This document shows positions 1 to 8,657 of a DNA stretch of 64,000 nt, piece after piece. The notes under the pieces were generated by a model. The model did no database searches and was not told where the DNA came from. It worked only from the letters and a program-made list of their open reading frames with translations. Position 1 is the first letter of the stretch; every line of letters starts with the position of its first letter. Source of the stretch: Streptomyces luomodiensis (GTDB lineage Bacteria > Actinomycetota > Actinomycetes > Streptomycetales > Streptomycetaceae); the NCBI RefSeq assembly GCF_031679605.1, contig NZ_CP117522.1, positions 7,192,001 through 7,256,000 on the forward strand, given 5' to 3'. The position numbers were made by a program, and so were the translations under genes.

Positions 1-2
1 AG

Positions 3-635
3 GAGGTGCGGGTCCAGGTCCAGACGCGGCCGCCGGGGCGCCGGCGGTCCGCCGAGCCGGGAGCGCCCCCGCAAGCGGCGCCCACCGGTGAGTACGGCGC
101 GCCGACCACGCACGGCACCCGGCTGCGCGGCCGGCGGCGGCACGCCCTCGGGGCGCTCGCCGCCTTCGTCGTCGCCATGGGCGTCATCACGGGGATCGAG
201 ATGTTCTCCGGAGGCCCGGTGTCCAACGTCTGGGGGGAGGAGCGGAGCGGAACCACCGTCGGCGACAGCGTGACCGGCTCCTCGGGCGCGAAGTCCACCC
301 CCGCGCCCTCGCGTCGGGACCCGGCCACCCCGTCCCAGAGCCCCGGCTCGTCCCAAGGCGGCGATCCGGCGCCGTCCGCGAGCACCTCCCGCGGGGGCGG
401 CGCGGCCGACGCGTCGACCACGCCCACGCCCGGTCCGTCCGGATCATCCGGCTCCGGAAAGGACTCCGGCGAGGGCTCCGGCTCGGGGAGCGGCACCGGT
501 GGCGCGAGCGCGCCGGGCACCTCCGCGCCCGCCGCCCCCGGCCCGTCCCGGACCCCGTCCGGCGGTGCCACGGACAGCGGAACGGAAGATTCCGAGGACG
601 CCACGCCCACGGCCGGTGCCACCGCCGGGCGGTGA
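3..635 (+). CDS. Partial single-pass membrane protein with Ser/Gly/Pro-rich tail (5' end outside window)
   Basis: The reading frame is open at the left edge and stops with TGA at 633-635. The in-frame GTG at base 6 overlaps its own AGGAGG, so it is a poor start, and the gene most likely begins upstream of the window. The visible part has an Arg-rich stretch (RLRGRRRH) followed by one hydrophobic segment at about residues 46-65 (ALGALAAFVVAMGVITG). About 140 residues rich in Ser, Gly, Thr, Pro and Asp follow, with no recognisable fold. By the positive-inside rule the tail would be extracytoplasmic. Such low-complexity tails are common at the C terminus of Streptomyces membrane proteins. The missing N-terminal part would decide the function, and I do not recognise the protein. 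Confidence 0.6.
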   Translation, partial: EVRVQVQTRPPGRRRSAEPGAPPQAAPTGEYGAPTTHGTRLRGRRRHALGALAAFVVAMGVITGIEMFSGGPVSNVWGEERSGTTVGDSVTGSSGAKSTPAPSRRDPATPSQSPGSSQGGDPAPSASTSRGGGAADASTTPTPGPSGSSGSGKDSGEGSGSGSGTGGASAPGTSAPAAPGPSRTPSGGATDSGTEDSEDATPTAGATAGR

Positions 636-639
636 CGGG

Positions 640-1956
640 TCAGTCGCCGAGCACCCGCCGCAGATAGTCGTTGGTGAACAGCCGGTCCGGGTCCAGCCGG
701 TCGCGCAGGGCCGTGAACTCGCCGAACCGTGGATAGACCCCGGCCAGATAGGCGGCGTCGCGGCTGTGCAGTTTGCCCCAGTGCGGACGGCCGCCGTGCG
801 CGATCATGATCTGCTCGGCCACCGTGAAGTACGCCCGGTGCGGGGTGCCCCGGTACAGATGGACGGCGATGTAGGCGGTCTCGCGTCCGGAGGCGGTGGA
901 CAGCGGGATGTCGTCGGCGGGCGCGGTGCGCACCTCCACCGGGAAGCTGACCCGCACACCGGACCGCTCGACGGCCGCCTTGAGCTCGCGCAGCACCGTG
1001 ACCGCGGCCTCGCGCGGCACCGCGTACTCCATCTCCAGGAACCGCACCCGGCGCGGAGAGGTGAAGACTTTGTAAGGGATGTCCGTGTAGGTCCGGGCGG
1101 ACAGGGCGCGGCTGGAGATCTTGGCGATTCCAGGGATGGTGGCGGGGACCGCCCGGCCCACCGAACAGGCCACCTGGAAGATGCCGTTGGAGAGCAGTTC
1201 GTCATCGACCCAGCCGCTGAGCCGGCCCACCGGGGCGGCGGGGCCGGTGCTGCGGTTGTTCCGCTTGGTGTTGCAGTTTCCGGTGTGCGGGAACCAATAG
1301 AACTCGAAGTGCTCATTCTCGGCCACGAGTTGATCGAAATCGGCCATCACGCGGTCGAAGGGCATCGGTTCCTCACGCGCGGTGAGCAGGAACTCCGGTT
1401 CCACACCGAAGGTGATCTCGCTGACCACACCGAGCGCACCGAGCCCGATCCGGGCGGCCGCGAAGATCTCCGGGTGCTCCGCCGCGGAGCAGCGCAGCAC
1501 CGAACCGTCCGCCGTCACCAGCTCCAGGCCCTTGATCTGGGCGGCGATCGAGGCGCTGGCCCGGCCGGTGCCATGGGTGCCCGTGGCGGTCGCCCCGGCC
1601 ACCGTCTGCTCCATGATGTCGCCCATATTGACCAGCGACAGCCCATGGGCCGACAGCGTCTCGTTGAGCTGCCGCAGCGGTGTGCCGGCCGCGACGGTCA
1701 CGGTCCCCGCCTCGCGGTCCAGCCCGCGCACGCCCGCCATGCGGTCCGGGCGTATCAGCAGCCCGTCGGTGGCGGCCACGGTGGTGAAGGAGTGCCCGGT
1801 GCCCACCGCCTTCACCTTCAGCCCCTCCGCCGCGGCCCGGCGGATCAGCTCGGCCAGCTCCTGGGTGGACGACGGGGCCACGCTCCGCACCGGGCGGGCG
1901 GTCACATTCCCCGCCCAGTTACGCCACACGCCGCTCCGCACGGTCTTTACGGTCAT
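640..1956 (-). CDS. D-arabinono-1,4-lactone oxidase family FAD enzyme
   Basis: A 438-residue FAD-dependent aldonolactone oxidase, a family that oxidises sugar lactones with O2 as acceptor. The N-terminal half is a PCMH-type FAD-binding domain, with GTGHSFTTVAATDG near residue 50 and GATATGTHGTG near residue 115. The C-terminal half is the ALO domain, with the HWGKLH signature near residue 390 and the usual ending in which LDPDRLFTNDYLRRVLG can be read. The start is ATG 1956 ([11 protein letters not shown]); longer in-frame starts only add Arg-rich sequence. Its first 38 bases overlap the end of the upstream MFS gene on the same strand, so the two are probably co-transcribed. The true substrate in Streptomyces is not evident from sequence. 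Confidence 0.88.
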   Translation of the reverse strand: MTVKTVRSGVWRNWAGNVTARPVRSVAPSSTQELAELIRRAAAEGLKVKAVGTGHSFTTVAATDGLLIRPDRMAGVRGLDREAGTVTVAAGTPLRQLNETLSAHGLSLVNMGDIMEQTVAGATATGTHGTGRASASIAAQIKGLELVTADGSVLRCSAAEHPEIFAAARIGLGALGVVSEITFGVEPEFLLTAREEPMPFDRVMADFDQLVAENEHFEFYWFPHTGNCNTKRNNRSTGPAAPVGRLSGWVDDELLSNGIFQVACSVGRAVPATIPGIAKISSRALSARTYTDIPYKVFTSPRRVRFLEMEYAVPREAAVTVLRELKAAVERSGVRVSFPVEVRTAPADDIPLSTASGRETAYIAVHLYRGTPHRAYFTVAEQIMIAHGGRPHWGKLHSRDAAYLAGVYPRFGEFTALRDRLDPDRLFTNDYLRRVLGD

Positions 1957-3166
1957 CCGTACCCGACCCCTCCCGCTGTGGCGCCGGCCGGAGCCGGCGG
2001 TACCCGAGGAACGCCATCGCCGCCGCGAGCGCCCCGGCCACGGCCGGCACCGCGTACCCCGCACGGGCGCCGGCCGCGTCCACCACCCCTCCGGCGGCCG
2101 ACGAGCCGAGCGCCACCCCGACCGCGAGCCCGGTGCTCACCCAGGTCATGCCCTCGGTCAGATGCGCGCGTGGTACGTGCCGTTCGACGAGGGCCATGGT
2201 GGTGACCATCGTGGGTGCGATGGCCAGGCCCGCGACGAAGAGCGCCACGGCCAGGAACGGCAGGTTCCCGACCAGTTGGAGCGGGATCATACTCACGGCG
2301 ATCGCACAAATTCCCCACAACCAGCGACGGGCCGCCGATCCCTTCAGGCGCAGCAGCCCGAAGACCGCGCCCGCGAGGCAGGAGCCCAGCGCGTACACCG
2401 AGAGGGCCAGGCTCGCCGCGCCCTTGTGGCCCTCGTCCTCGGCGAAGGCCACCGTCACCACGTCGATCGCCCCGAAGATCACCCCGAGCGCCACGAAGGT
2501 GGCCACCAGCACCTGGAGCCCGCGCGAGCGCAGCGCCGAACCGCCGGAGTGGTGCCCGCGCGGATGCGGTACGGGCTCGGTGGCCCGCTGCGCGGTCAGC
2601 GAGAAGACCCCGGCCGCCAGGAAGCAGGCGGCCAGCAGCGGGCCCGCCTCCGGGAACCAGGAGGTGGACAGCCCGATCGAGACGACCGGCCCGACGATGA
2701 AGCAGACCTCGTCGACGATGGACTCCCAGGCGTACGCGGCGTGCAGCTCCCGCGGGGAGTCCCCGTAGATCGCCGCCCAGCGGGCCCGCACCATGGAACC
2801 GACACTGGGCACACAGCCGGCCCCGGCGGCGAAGACGAACAGCGTCCAGTCCGGCCAGCCCCAGTGCGCGCTCAGCAGCAGCCCGGCGACGGCGGTGAGC
2901 GCCACCAGGGTCGCCGGGCGCAGCACCCGGCGCTGGCCGTGCCGGTCGACCAGCCGGGAGATCTGCGGGCCGGCGACGGCGGCGGAGAGCGCCAGCGTGG
3001 CCGACAGGGCGCCCGCCAGCCCGTACCGGCCGGTGAGTTCGGAGACCATGGTGACCACGCCGATGCCCGCCATGGACAGCGTCATCCGCCCCAGAAGACC
3101 GGCCGCGGAGAACTCCTTGGCACCGGGAGCGGCGAAGATCGCGCGGTAGGGGCTGGTACTGGACAA
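1919..3166 (-). CDS. Major facilitator superfamily transporter
   Basis: A 415-residue polytopic membrane protein with roughly twelve hydrophobic segments. The first half carries the [11 protein letters not shown] and [16 protein letters not shown] loop typical of MFS transporters (the D-R-x-G-x-R signature between helices 2 and 3). Substrate cannot be told; the layout resembles small drug or sugar efflux carriers. I chose a TTG start at 3166 (reads [15 protein letters not shown]) because GGCGGAG lies just upstream and further extension gives Cys/Arg-rich unlikely sequence. It is transcribed away from hemH, with about 120 bp between their starts, and overlaps the start of the lactone oxidase gene by 38 bases. 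Confidence 0.8.
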   Translation of the reverse strand: MSSTSPYRAIFAAPGAKEFSAAGLLGRMTLSMAGIGVVTMVSELTGRYGLAGALSATLALSAAVAGPQISRLVDRHGQRRVLRPATLVALTAVAGLLLSAHWGWPDWTLFVFAAGAGCVPSVGSMVRARWAAIYGDSPRELHAAYAWESIVDEVCFIVGPVVSIGLSTSWFPEAGPLLAACFLAAGVFSLTAQRATEPVPHPRGHHSGGSALRSRGLQVLVATFVALGVIFGAIDVVTVAFAEDEGHKGAASLALSVYALGSCLAGAVFGLLRLKGSAARRWLWGICAIAVSMIPLQLVGNLPFLAVALFVAGLAIAPTMVTTMALVERHVPRAHLTEGMTWVSTGLAVGVALGSSAAGGVVDAAGARAGYAVPAVAGALAAAMAFLGYRRLRPAPQREGSGTDDRKDRAERRVA

Positions 3167-3285
3167 GGCAGGCTCCGCCGGTGAGCAGGGTAAGGATCGT
3201 AGAAGCTGATACAGATTACGGTCCCGGCACCGGCTCGCCCAGGGCCGTTTTCCGCCCGTCAGGGGCTGGTGGCAGGATCGGGAGC

Positions 3286-4437
3286 ATGCCGGATCAGTCA
3301 GTACAGCCATCCCCCGACCCCTATGACGCACTGCTGCTGCTCTCCTTCGGCGGGCCGGAGGGCCCCGAGGACGTGGTGCCGTTCCTGGAGAACGTCACGC
3401 GCGGGCGGGGAATCCCCCGCGAGCGGCTGAAGGAGGTCGGCCGGCACTACTTCCTCTTCGGCGGGGTCAGCCCGATCAACGCGCAGAACCGCGAGCTGCT
3501 GGCGGCGCTGCGCGAGGACTTCGCCGAACACGGCCTGAACCTGCCGGTCTACTGGGGCAACCGCAACTGGGCGCCGTATCTGACCGACACCCTGCGCGAG
3601 ATGGTCGCCGACGGCCACCGCCGCATCCTGGTGCTGGCCACCAGCGCCTACGCCTCGTACTCCGGCTGCCGCCAGTACCGGGAGAACCTCGCGGACTCCC
3701 TGGCCGCCCTGGAGGGCGAGGGCCTGCCGCTGCCGCGCGTCGACAAGCTGCGGCACTACTTCAACCACCCCGGCTTCGTCCGGCCCATGGTGGACGCCAC
3801 GCTGACCGCGCTCGCCCAGCTGCCCGAAGAGCGGCGCGCCGGGGCCCATCTCGCCTTCACCACGCACTCCATCCCGACCGCCGCCGCCGACACCTCGGGC
3901 CCGGTGGAGGCGCACACCGAGCACGGCGAGGGGGGCGCCTATGTCGCCCAGCACCTCGATGTCGCCCGGCTGATCGCCGACGCGGTGCGTGCGGAGACCG
4001 GCATCGACCACCCCTGGCGGCTGGTCTACCAGTCGCGCAGCGGCGCGCCGCACATCCCCTGGCTGGAACCGGACATCTGCGATCACCTCGAGGAGCTGCA
4101 CGGCGAGGGCGTGCCCGCCGTCGTCATGGTCCCGATCGGCTTCGTCTCGGACCACATGGAGGTCAAGTACGACCTCGACACCGAGGCCGCGGCCAAGGCC
4201 GCCGAGCTCGGTCTGCCGGTCGCCCGCGCCTCGACCGTCGGTGCCGATCCGCGGTTCGCGGCGGGCGTGCGCGATCTGGTGCTGGAGCGCGCGGCCGCCG
4301 AGCGCTTCGCCGAGGACCGGGCGGCGGCCGCCCCGGAGCGCTGCGCCCTGGGCGCCCTCGGCCCGAGCCATGACGTGTGCCCGGTGGGCTGCTGTCCGGC
4401 CCGGTCGCCGCGCCCCGCCGCCGCGGGGTCCGACTGA
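3286..4437 (+). CDS. hemH: Ferrochelatase (coproporphyrin ferrochelatase type)
   Basis: A 383-residue class II chelatase that inserts ferrous iron into the porphyrin in haem synthesis. In actinobacteria this enzyme (HemH/CpfC) normally uses coproporphyrin III. Seen directly: [21 protein letters not shown] at the N terminus, the FTTHSIP catalytic-His region and the YQSRSG motif in the second half. Actinobacterial members can carry a [2Fe-2S] cluster bound by one internal and three C-terminal cysteines. Here SGCRQY and the C-terminal cysteines in [16 protein letters not shown] are candidate ligands, though the spacing was not aligned. The start is ATG 3286 with GGGAG upstream. The inositol-phosphatase gene follows 68 bp later on the same strand. 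Confidence 0.93.
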   Translation: MPDQSVQPSPDPYDALLLLSFGGPEGPEDVVPFLENVTRGRGIPRERLKEVGRHYFLFGGVSPINAQNRELLAALREDFAEHGLNLPVYWGNRNWAPYLTDTLREMVADGHRRILVLATSAYASYSGCRQYRENLADSLAALEGEGLPLPRVDKLRHYFNHPGFVRPMVDATLTALAQLPEERRAGAHLAFTTHSIPTAAADTSGPVEAHTEHGEGGAYVAQHLDVARLIADAVRAETGIDHPWRLVYQSRSGAPHIPWLEPDICDHLEELHGEGVPAVVMVPIGFVSDHMEVKYDLDTEAAAKAAELGLPVARASTVGADPRFAAGVRDLVLERAAAERFAEDRAAAAPERCALGALGPSHDVCPVGCCPARSPRPAAAGSD

Positions 4438-4505
4438 GCGCGCCCGCCCTGCCGTTCCCGGCCCGCCACCGCTCGCCCCTGGCGGGTATTCCACCAAGGA
4501 GCACG

Positions 4506-5306
4506 ATGACCGACCCGCTCATGACCGAACTCCTCGACACGGCGCTGGAGGCCGCCCGCGGCGCGGGTGACCTGCTGCGCGACGGCCGTCCGGCCGACCT
4601 CGGGGTGGCGGCCACCAAGACCAGCCCGATCGACGTCGTCACCGAGATGGACATCGCCGCCGAGAAGCTGATCACCGACCTCCTCGCGCGCCGCCGCCCG
4701 CAGGACGGGGTGCTGGGGGAGGAGGGCGCCAGCAGCGCGGGCAGCAGCGGTGTGCGCTGGGTGATCGACCCGCTCGACGGCACCGTGAACTACCTCTACG
4801 GCCTGCCGTCGTGGGCGGTCAGCATCGCCGCCGAGAAGGACGGCGAGACGGTCGTCGGGGTGGTGATCGCCCCGGTGCGCGGCGAGACCTTCCAGGCGGT
4901 CCTGGGCCAGGGCGCCCGGCTGAACGGGGAGCCGGTGCACTGCCGCCCCGCGCCCCCGCTCGAGGAGTCGCTGATCGGCACCGGCTTCGGGTACGTGCGC
5001 GAGCGCCGTATCGGGCAGGCCAGGGTCCTCCAGGAGGTGCTGCCGCGGGTGCGGGACATCCGGCGCGGCGGATCGGCCGCCATCGACCTGTGCGATGTGG
5101 CCTGCGGCCGGCTGAACGGCTACTACGAGCGCGGGCTCAACCCCTGGGACTTCGCGGCCGGGGCGCTGATCGCGCGCGAGGCGGGCGCGCTCACCGGAGG
5201 GCGGCCGGGCGTTCCGGCCGCCACGGAGCTGACCGTCGCCGCCCCTCCCGGCCTCTTCGAGCCGTTGCAGCGGCTTCTGGAGGACCTGGGCGCCTGGCAC
5301 GACTGA
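4506..5306 (+). CDS. Inositol monophosphatase family protein
   Basis: A 266-residue Mg2+-dependent phosphatase of the IMPase/FBPase/CysQ superfamily. The first metal-site glutamate lies in the GEEGASS region near residue 78. The core motif DPLDGTVNYLYG (Asp-Pro-Leu-Asp-Gly-Thr) follows near residue 90, and the second motif GLNPWDFAAGALIAREAGA lies near residue 215. Possible substrates include inositol-1-phosphate, histidinol phosphate or fructose-1,6-bisphosphate; sequence alone does not separate these. The start ATG 4506 has CAAGGAGCACG in front of it. It sits downstream of hemH and is closed by a strong hairpin at 5338-5372. Confidence 0.88.
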   Translation: MTDPLMTELLDTALEAARGAGDLLRDGRPADLGVAATKTSPIDVVTEMDIAAEKLITDLLARRRPQDGVLGEEGASSAGSSGVRWVIDPLDGTVNYLYGLPSWAVSIAAEKDGETVVGVVIAPVRGETFQAVLGQGARLNGEPVHCRPAPPLEESLIGTGFGYVRERRIGQARVLQEVLPRVRDIRRGGSAAIDLCDVACGRLNGYYERGLNPWDFAAGALIAREAGALTGGRPGVPAATELTVAAPPGLFEPLQRLLEDLGAWHD

Positions 5307-5337
5307 CCCCGCCCCGGCCCGGCCGCTGGGCACGCCA

Positions 5338-5372
5338 AAGCGCTCCGGTGCCATGAGGACACCGGAGCGCTT
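5338..5372. terminator. Intrinsic terminator-like hairpin
   Basis: Perfect 13-bp inverted repeat, AAGCGCTCCGGTG against CACCGGAGCGCTT, with a 9-nt loop. Being symmetrical it can serve both the IMPase gene (+) and the small convergent gene (-). It lacks a long U-tract, as is usual for Streptomyces. Confidence 0.8.
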
Positions 5373-5473
5373 CGGCGTGGTGACCGGATGTTTTCTGGAT
5401 CACATCCGGCGGTGAAAGGGGAATCGGCTACGTGGATTCCGGATCTGGATCGGGTCCGGAATCCACCACGGGA

Positions 5474-5647
5474 TCAGGCAAACGAGGCGCTTACTTCGAC
5501 ACCGTGCTCGGCGGCGAGGCGACGGAGGTCTTCCAGCTCCGACTGCTCCACGTCCACAAGGAAATCGTCGCCCGTCTCACGGGCGCGAATGAGATCGGAC
5601 TTGGTGTTTTCTATGCGCTGCAGAATGCCTGCGGTGAACGCGTCCAT
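5474..5647 (-). CDS. 57-aa conserved-type small soluble protein
   Basis: A 57-residue acidic, helical protein beginning MDAFTAGILQRIENTKSDL and ending in EHGVEVSASFA. It is predicted to be two amphipathic helices (about 4-28 and 32-50), rich in Glu, Asp and Arg, with no membrane segment or Cys. Start ATG 5647 has GAGGGGGCG at SD distance. Upstream in-frame sequence is Arg/Pro-rich and shadow-like, so the short start is preferred. From memory, near-identical small proteins occur next to cutR in other Streptomyces, which is why I call it real. It is divergent from cutR across a 379-bp spacer. Function unknown. Confidence 0.7.
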   Translation of the reverse strand: MDAFTAGILQRIENTKSDLIRARETGDDFLVDVEQSELEDLRRLAAEHGVEVSASFA

Positions 5648-5973
5648 GTTGCGCCCCCTCATCGTGGGTCGGTGGCACGGGGGTGTGCCGACGGTGGGAC
5701 GATCACGTGCGTGGCCCCTGCCGACGGCAAGGACAACCAAGGGGATGCCGGAGACAGGGCGTGATCGCGGGTGTGCAGTCGTCCTCCCCACCCCGTCCTC
5801 GGCGGAAACCTCGGCCGCCAAAAGAATCTGAATTCGGTCTTCCCGGGTCCGCCCGCCCCGCGCGGCCGCCCACCGCACCGGCCGCAAGATCCCGCGACGA
5901 TCCCTCTTACCGCCGGTTTATGAGACTTCGAGGCAGGATGGAGGCGCCGAACGCTCATGGAGTTTGGCGAGAT

Positions 5974-6007
5974 CACGCCCACTGCGGCAACACGCCCACT
6001 GCGGCAA
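5974..6007 (+). repeat. Two perfect 17-bp tandem repeats ending just before the cutR ribosome binding site
   Basis: The unit CACGCCCACTGCGGCAA occurs twice head to tail. The second copy ends 3-4 bases before the AGGAAGGA that serves cutR. The rest of the 5648-6026 spacer shows no gene; it must hold the promoters of cutR and of the divergent 57-aa gene, but I cannot place a convincing -35/-10 pair. Confidence 0.85.
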
Positions 6008-6026
6008 TGAAGGAAGGACTAACGAC

Positions 6027-6680
6027 GTGCGTGTACTCGTCGTCGAGGACGAGCAGCTGCTCGCCGACGCGGTGGCCACCGGACTGCGCCGGGAGGCCAT
6101 GGCCGTCGACGTCGTGTATGACGGAGCCGCCGCCCAGGAGCGGATCGCCGTCAACGACTACGACGTCGTCGTCCTCGACCGGGACCTGCCCCTCGTCCAC
6201 GGCGACGACGTATGCCGCAAGATCGTCGAACTCGGCATCCCCACCCGTGTCCTGATGCTCACCGCCTCCGGTGACGTCAGCGACCGCGTGGAGGGCCTGG
6301 AGATCGGCGCGGACGACTATCTCCCCAAGCCCTTCGCGTTCAGCGAGCTGATCGCGCGGGTCCGCGCGCTCGGCCGCCGGACCACCGTCGCCCTGCCGCC
6401 CGTGCTGGAGCGCGCCGGGATCAAGCTGGACCCCAACCGCCGTGAGGTGTTCCGGGACGGCAAGGAGATCCAGCTCGCCCCGAAGGAGTTCGCGGTCCTC
6501 GAAGTGCTCATGCGCAGCGAGGGCGCCGTGGTCTCCGCGGAGCAGCTGCTGGAGAAGGCGTGGGACGAGAACACCGACCCGTTCACCAACGTGGTCCGGG
6601 TGACCGTGATGACCCTGCGCCGCAAGCTCGGCGAGCCCGCGGTGATCGTCACCGTGCCCGGCTCGGGCTACCGGATCTGA
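6027..6680 (+). CDS. cutR: Response regulator CutR (OmpR/PhoB type)
   Basis: A 217-residue DNA-binding response regulator. The receiver domain (1-115) has the acidic pair ED at 7-8, phosphoacceptor Asp51 in VVVLDRDLPLVHGD, and the switch Lys in YLPKPF. The C-terminal winged helix (about 125-217) shows LAPKEFAVLEVLM and VRVTVMTLRRKL. The start is GTG 6027, giving MRVLVVEDEQ with AGGAAGGA 9 bases upstream; an ATG at 5964 would add 21 unlikely residues. The length equals that of S. lividans/coelicolor CutR as I recall it. Together with CutS it forms a conserved Streptomyces two-component system linked to antibiotic production and, more recently, to extracytoplasmic protein quality control. The genes are 6 bp apart. 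Confidence 0.93.
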   Translation: MRVLVVEDEQLLADAVATGLRREAMAVDVVYDGAAAQERIAVNDYDVVVLDRDLPLVHGDDVCRKIVELGIPTRVLMLTASGDVSDRVEGLEIGADDYLPKPFAFSELIARVRALGRRTTVALPPVLERAGIKLDPNRREVFRDGKEIQLAPKEFAVLEVLMRSEGAVVSAEQLLEKAWDENTDPFTNVVRVTVMTLRRKLGEPAVIVTVPGSGYRI

Positions 6681-6686
6681 TCCGGC

Positions 6687-7934
6687 ATGGCGACGACTCC
6701 GACCCCACCGCCGCCGACGGTGCCGCCCAAGCCCAGCTGGGACCCGCAGCACGGCTCGCGCCCCAACCCCTGGCTGCGCCCCACGATCCGGATACGGCTC
6801 ACCCTGCTGTACGGCGGGATGTTCCTGATCGCCGGGGTGGTGCTGCTGACGATCATCTACCTGCTGGCCGCCCAGGCCCTGCACGTGGGCAACGAGCTGC
6901 CGTTCAAGCTGGTCGGCGGCAGTGTCCAGCCGACCAACAACACCTGTCCCGAGATCATCGGCCAGAGCAGCCCCGACCAGTTCAACGCGGTGCTGAACAC
7001 CTGCATGAAGGAGCAGCGCCAGCTGGCCCTGGACGGGCTGCTGCGCCGCTCCCTGATCGCCCTCCTGGGCCTGTCCGTGATCGCCTTCGCCTTCGGCTAC
7101 GCGATGGCCGGGCGGGTGCTCTCGCCGCTCGGCCGGATCACCCGGACCGCGCGCCAGGTGGCGGGTTCGGACCTGTCCCGGCGGATCGAGCTGGACGGCC
7201 CGGACGACGAGCTCAAGGAGCTCGCCGACACCTTCGACGAGATGCTGGAGCGGCTGGACCGGGCGTTCACCGCCCAGCAGCGGTTCGTCGCCAACGCCTC
7301 GCATGAGCTGCGCACCCCGCTGGCGATCAACCGCACCCTGCTGGAGGTGCAGCTCTCGGACCCGCAGGCGTCGCCGGAGCTGACCCAGCTGGGCAAGACC
7401 CTGCTGGCCACCAACGAGCGCAGCGAACAACTGGTGGAGGGCCTGCTGCTGCTGGCCCGCAGCGACAACGAGATCGTCGACCGCAAGCCGGTGGATCTCG
7501 CCGAGGTCGCCTCCCAGGCGCTGGAGCAGGTCCGGGCGGAGGCCGAGGACAAGGGCGTGGAGCTGCGCGGAAACCGCGGTCCCGCGGTGGTCCAGGGCAA
7601 CGGGGTGCTGCTGGAGCGGATCGCGCTGAACCTCGTGCAGAACGCGGTGCGCTACAACGTGGCCACGGACGGCTGGGTGGAGGTCACCACCGAGAGCCGG
7701 CAGGGCCAGGCGGTGCTGGTGGTCGCGAACACCGGCCCGGTCGTCCCGGCCTATGAGATGGACAACATCTTCGAACCGTTCCGCAGACTGCGTACCGAGC
7801 GCACCGGCAGTGACAAGGGCGTCGGCCTCGGGCTGTCGATCGCGCGCTCGGTGGCGCGCGCCCACGGCGGCAGGATCGCGGCGGAGCCGCGCGAGGGAGG
7901 CGGCCTGGTGATGCGGGTGGTGCTCCCGGTCTGA
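6687..7934 (+). CDS. cutS: Sensor histidine kinase CutS
   Basis: A 415-residue membrane sensor kinase. TM1 (about 38-62) and TM2 (about 120-143) enclose an extracytoplasmic loop of about 57 residues containing just two cysteines, Cys87 (NNTCPE) and Cys106 (LNTCMK). A HAMP linker (about 144-196) leads to the dimerisation domain with His206 in NASHELRTPLAIN. The HATPase domain follows, with its N box near NLVQNAVRYN, a degenerate G1 region (VANTGPVVP) and G2 in KGVGLGLSIARS. The cysteine pair suggests sensing of disulphide or secretion state. It is translationally close to cutR and has an N-terminal Pro-rich cytoplasmic segment. Confidence 0.93.
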   Translation: MATTPTPPPPTVPPKPSWDPQHGSRPNPWLRPTIRIRLTLLYGGMFLIAGVVLLTIIYLLAAQALHVGNELPFKLVGGSVQPTNNTCPEIIGQSSPDQFNAVLNTCMKEQRQLALDGLLRRSLIALLGLSVIAFAFGYAMAGRVLSPLGRITRTARQVAGSDLSRRIELDGPDDELKELADTFDEMLERLDRAFTAQQRFVANASHELRTPLAINRTLLEVQLSDPQASPELTQLGKTLLATNERSEQLVEGLLLLARSDNEIVDRKPVDLAEVASQALEQVRAEAEDKGVELRGNRGPAVVQGNGVLLERIALNLVQNAVRYNVATDGWVEVTTESRQGQAVLVVANTGPVVPAYEMDNIFEPFRRLRTERTGSDKGVGLGLSIARSVARAHGGRIAAEPREGGGLVMRVVLPV

Positions 7935-8019
7935 CGCCGGAGGGACCGGGGCCGGGACGCGCCCGGGGTCTGTTCGCTTTGGGCGGAATTTTGGTGATCC
8001 GCCCACCACCTGCATGGTG

Positions 8020-8033
8020 TGTGATCGATCACA
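8020..8033. promoter_or_regulatory. 14-bp perfect palindrome TGTGATCGATCACA
   Basis: It lies in the 406-bp spacer between cutS and the DUF4193 gene. It resembles a Crp-type site (TGTGA...TCACA) but with 4 rather than 6 bases between half sites. A TTGACG hexamer occurs downstream at 8075-8080 without a convincing -10. No gene was seen in 7935-8340. Confidence 0.45.
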
Positions 8034-8340
8034 TGGGCGATTTTCCGGCCATATACACTGAGTGATCGTCGCGGTTGACGGAAAGCCGGGAAAATCCGGG
8101 TTTTCGGGGGCCGTGATCACGGGAAGTACACGTCATGGCGCATGCGAGTGCGACATTCGGACCGTGTACGGTCCCGATGGCCATCCAACCCGATCACCTC
8201 TTCAGGGGTGCGGTTGGGTGTCGATTGAGTAACAGACCTTGATGTGAGGCAAAATCTCCGCCTCGGGTCGGGCACAAGTCCGGCCTCTCACGCGTTACGT
8301 GCGCTGGAGACACCGCAGACACCCAGAGGGGGAGAGCGAC

Positions 8341-8643
8341 ATGGCAACGGATTACGACACCCCACGCAAGACCGACGATGACGTCAACGAGGACAGCATC
8401 GAGGAACTGAAGGCCCGGCGGAACGACAAGTCCGCGTCCACCGTCGACGTGGATGAGTTCGAGCAGGCGGAGGGCCTCGAGCTGCCCGGCGCGGATCTCT
8501 CGAACGAGGAGCTGTCCGTTCGGGTGCTGCCTCGCCAGGCGGACGAGTTCACCTGCATGAGCTGCTTCCTCGTGCACCACCGCAGTCAGCTGGCCAGCGA
8601 GACCAAGAACGGCCAGCCGATCTGCCGCGACTGCGCGGCCTGA
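8341..8643 (+). CDS. DUF4193 family zinc-ribbon-like protein
   Basis: A 100-residue acidic protein beginning MATDYDTPRKTDDDVNEDSI. The C terminus holds two CxxC knuckles, CMSCFLVHHRSQL and ICRDC, 23 residues apart, which should bind one Zn2+. This is the DUF4193 layout, a family confined to actinobacteria and sometimes compared with RNA-polymerase-binding zinc-finger regulators. The start ATG 8341 follows GGGGGAGAGCGAC, a strong SD. It is monocistronic-looking, with a promoter region upstream and a gene of unknown role 14 bp downstream. Molecular role unknown. Confidence 0.88.
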   Translation: MATDYDTPRKTDDDVNEDSIEELKARRNDKSASTVDVDEFEQAEGLELPGADLSNEELSVRVLPRQADEFTCMSCFLVHHRSQLASETKNGQPICRDCAA

Positions 8644-8657
8644 GCCGCGGGGTCGGC

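Noticed and set aside
7940..7980. Weak hairpin after cutS (CCGGG-ACGCG-CCCGG).
   Set aside because: Only a 5-bp stem; not enough to call a terminator.
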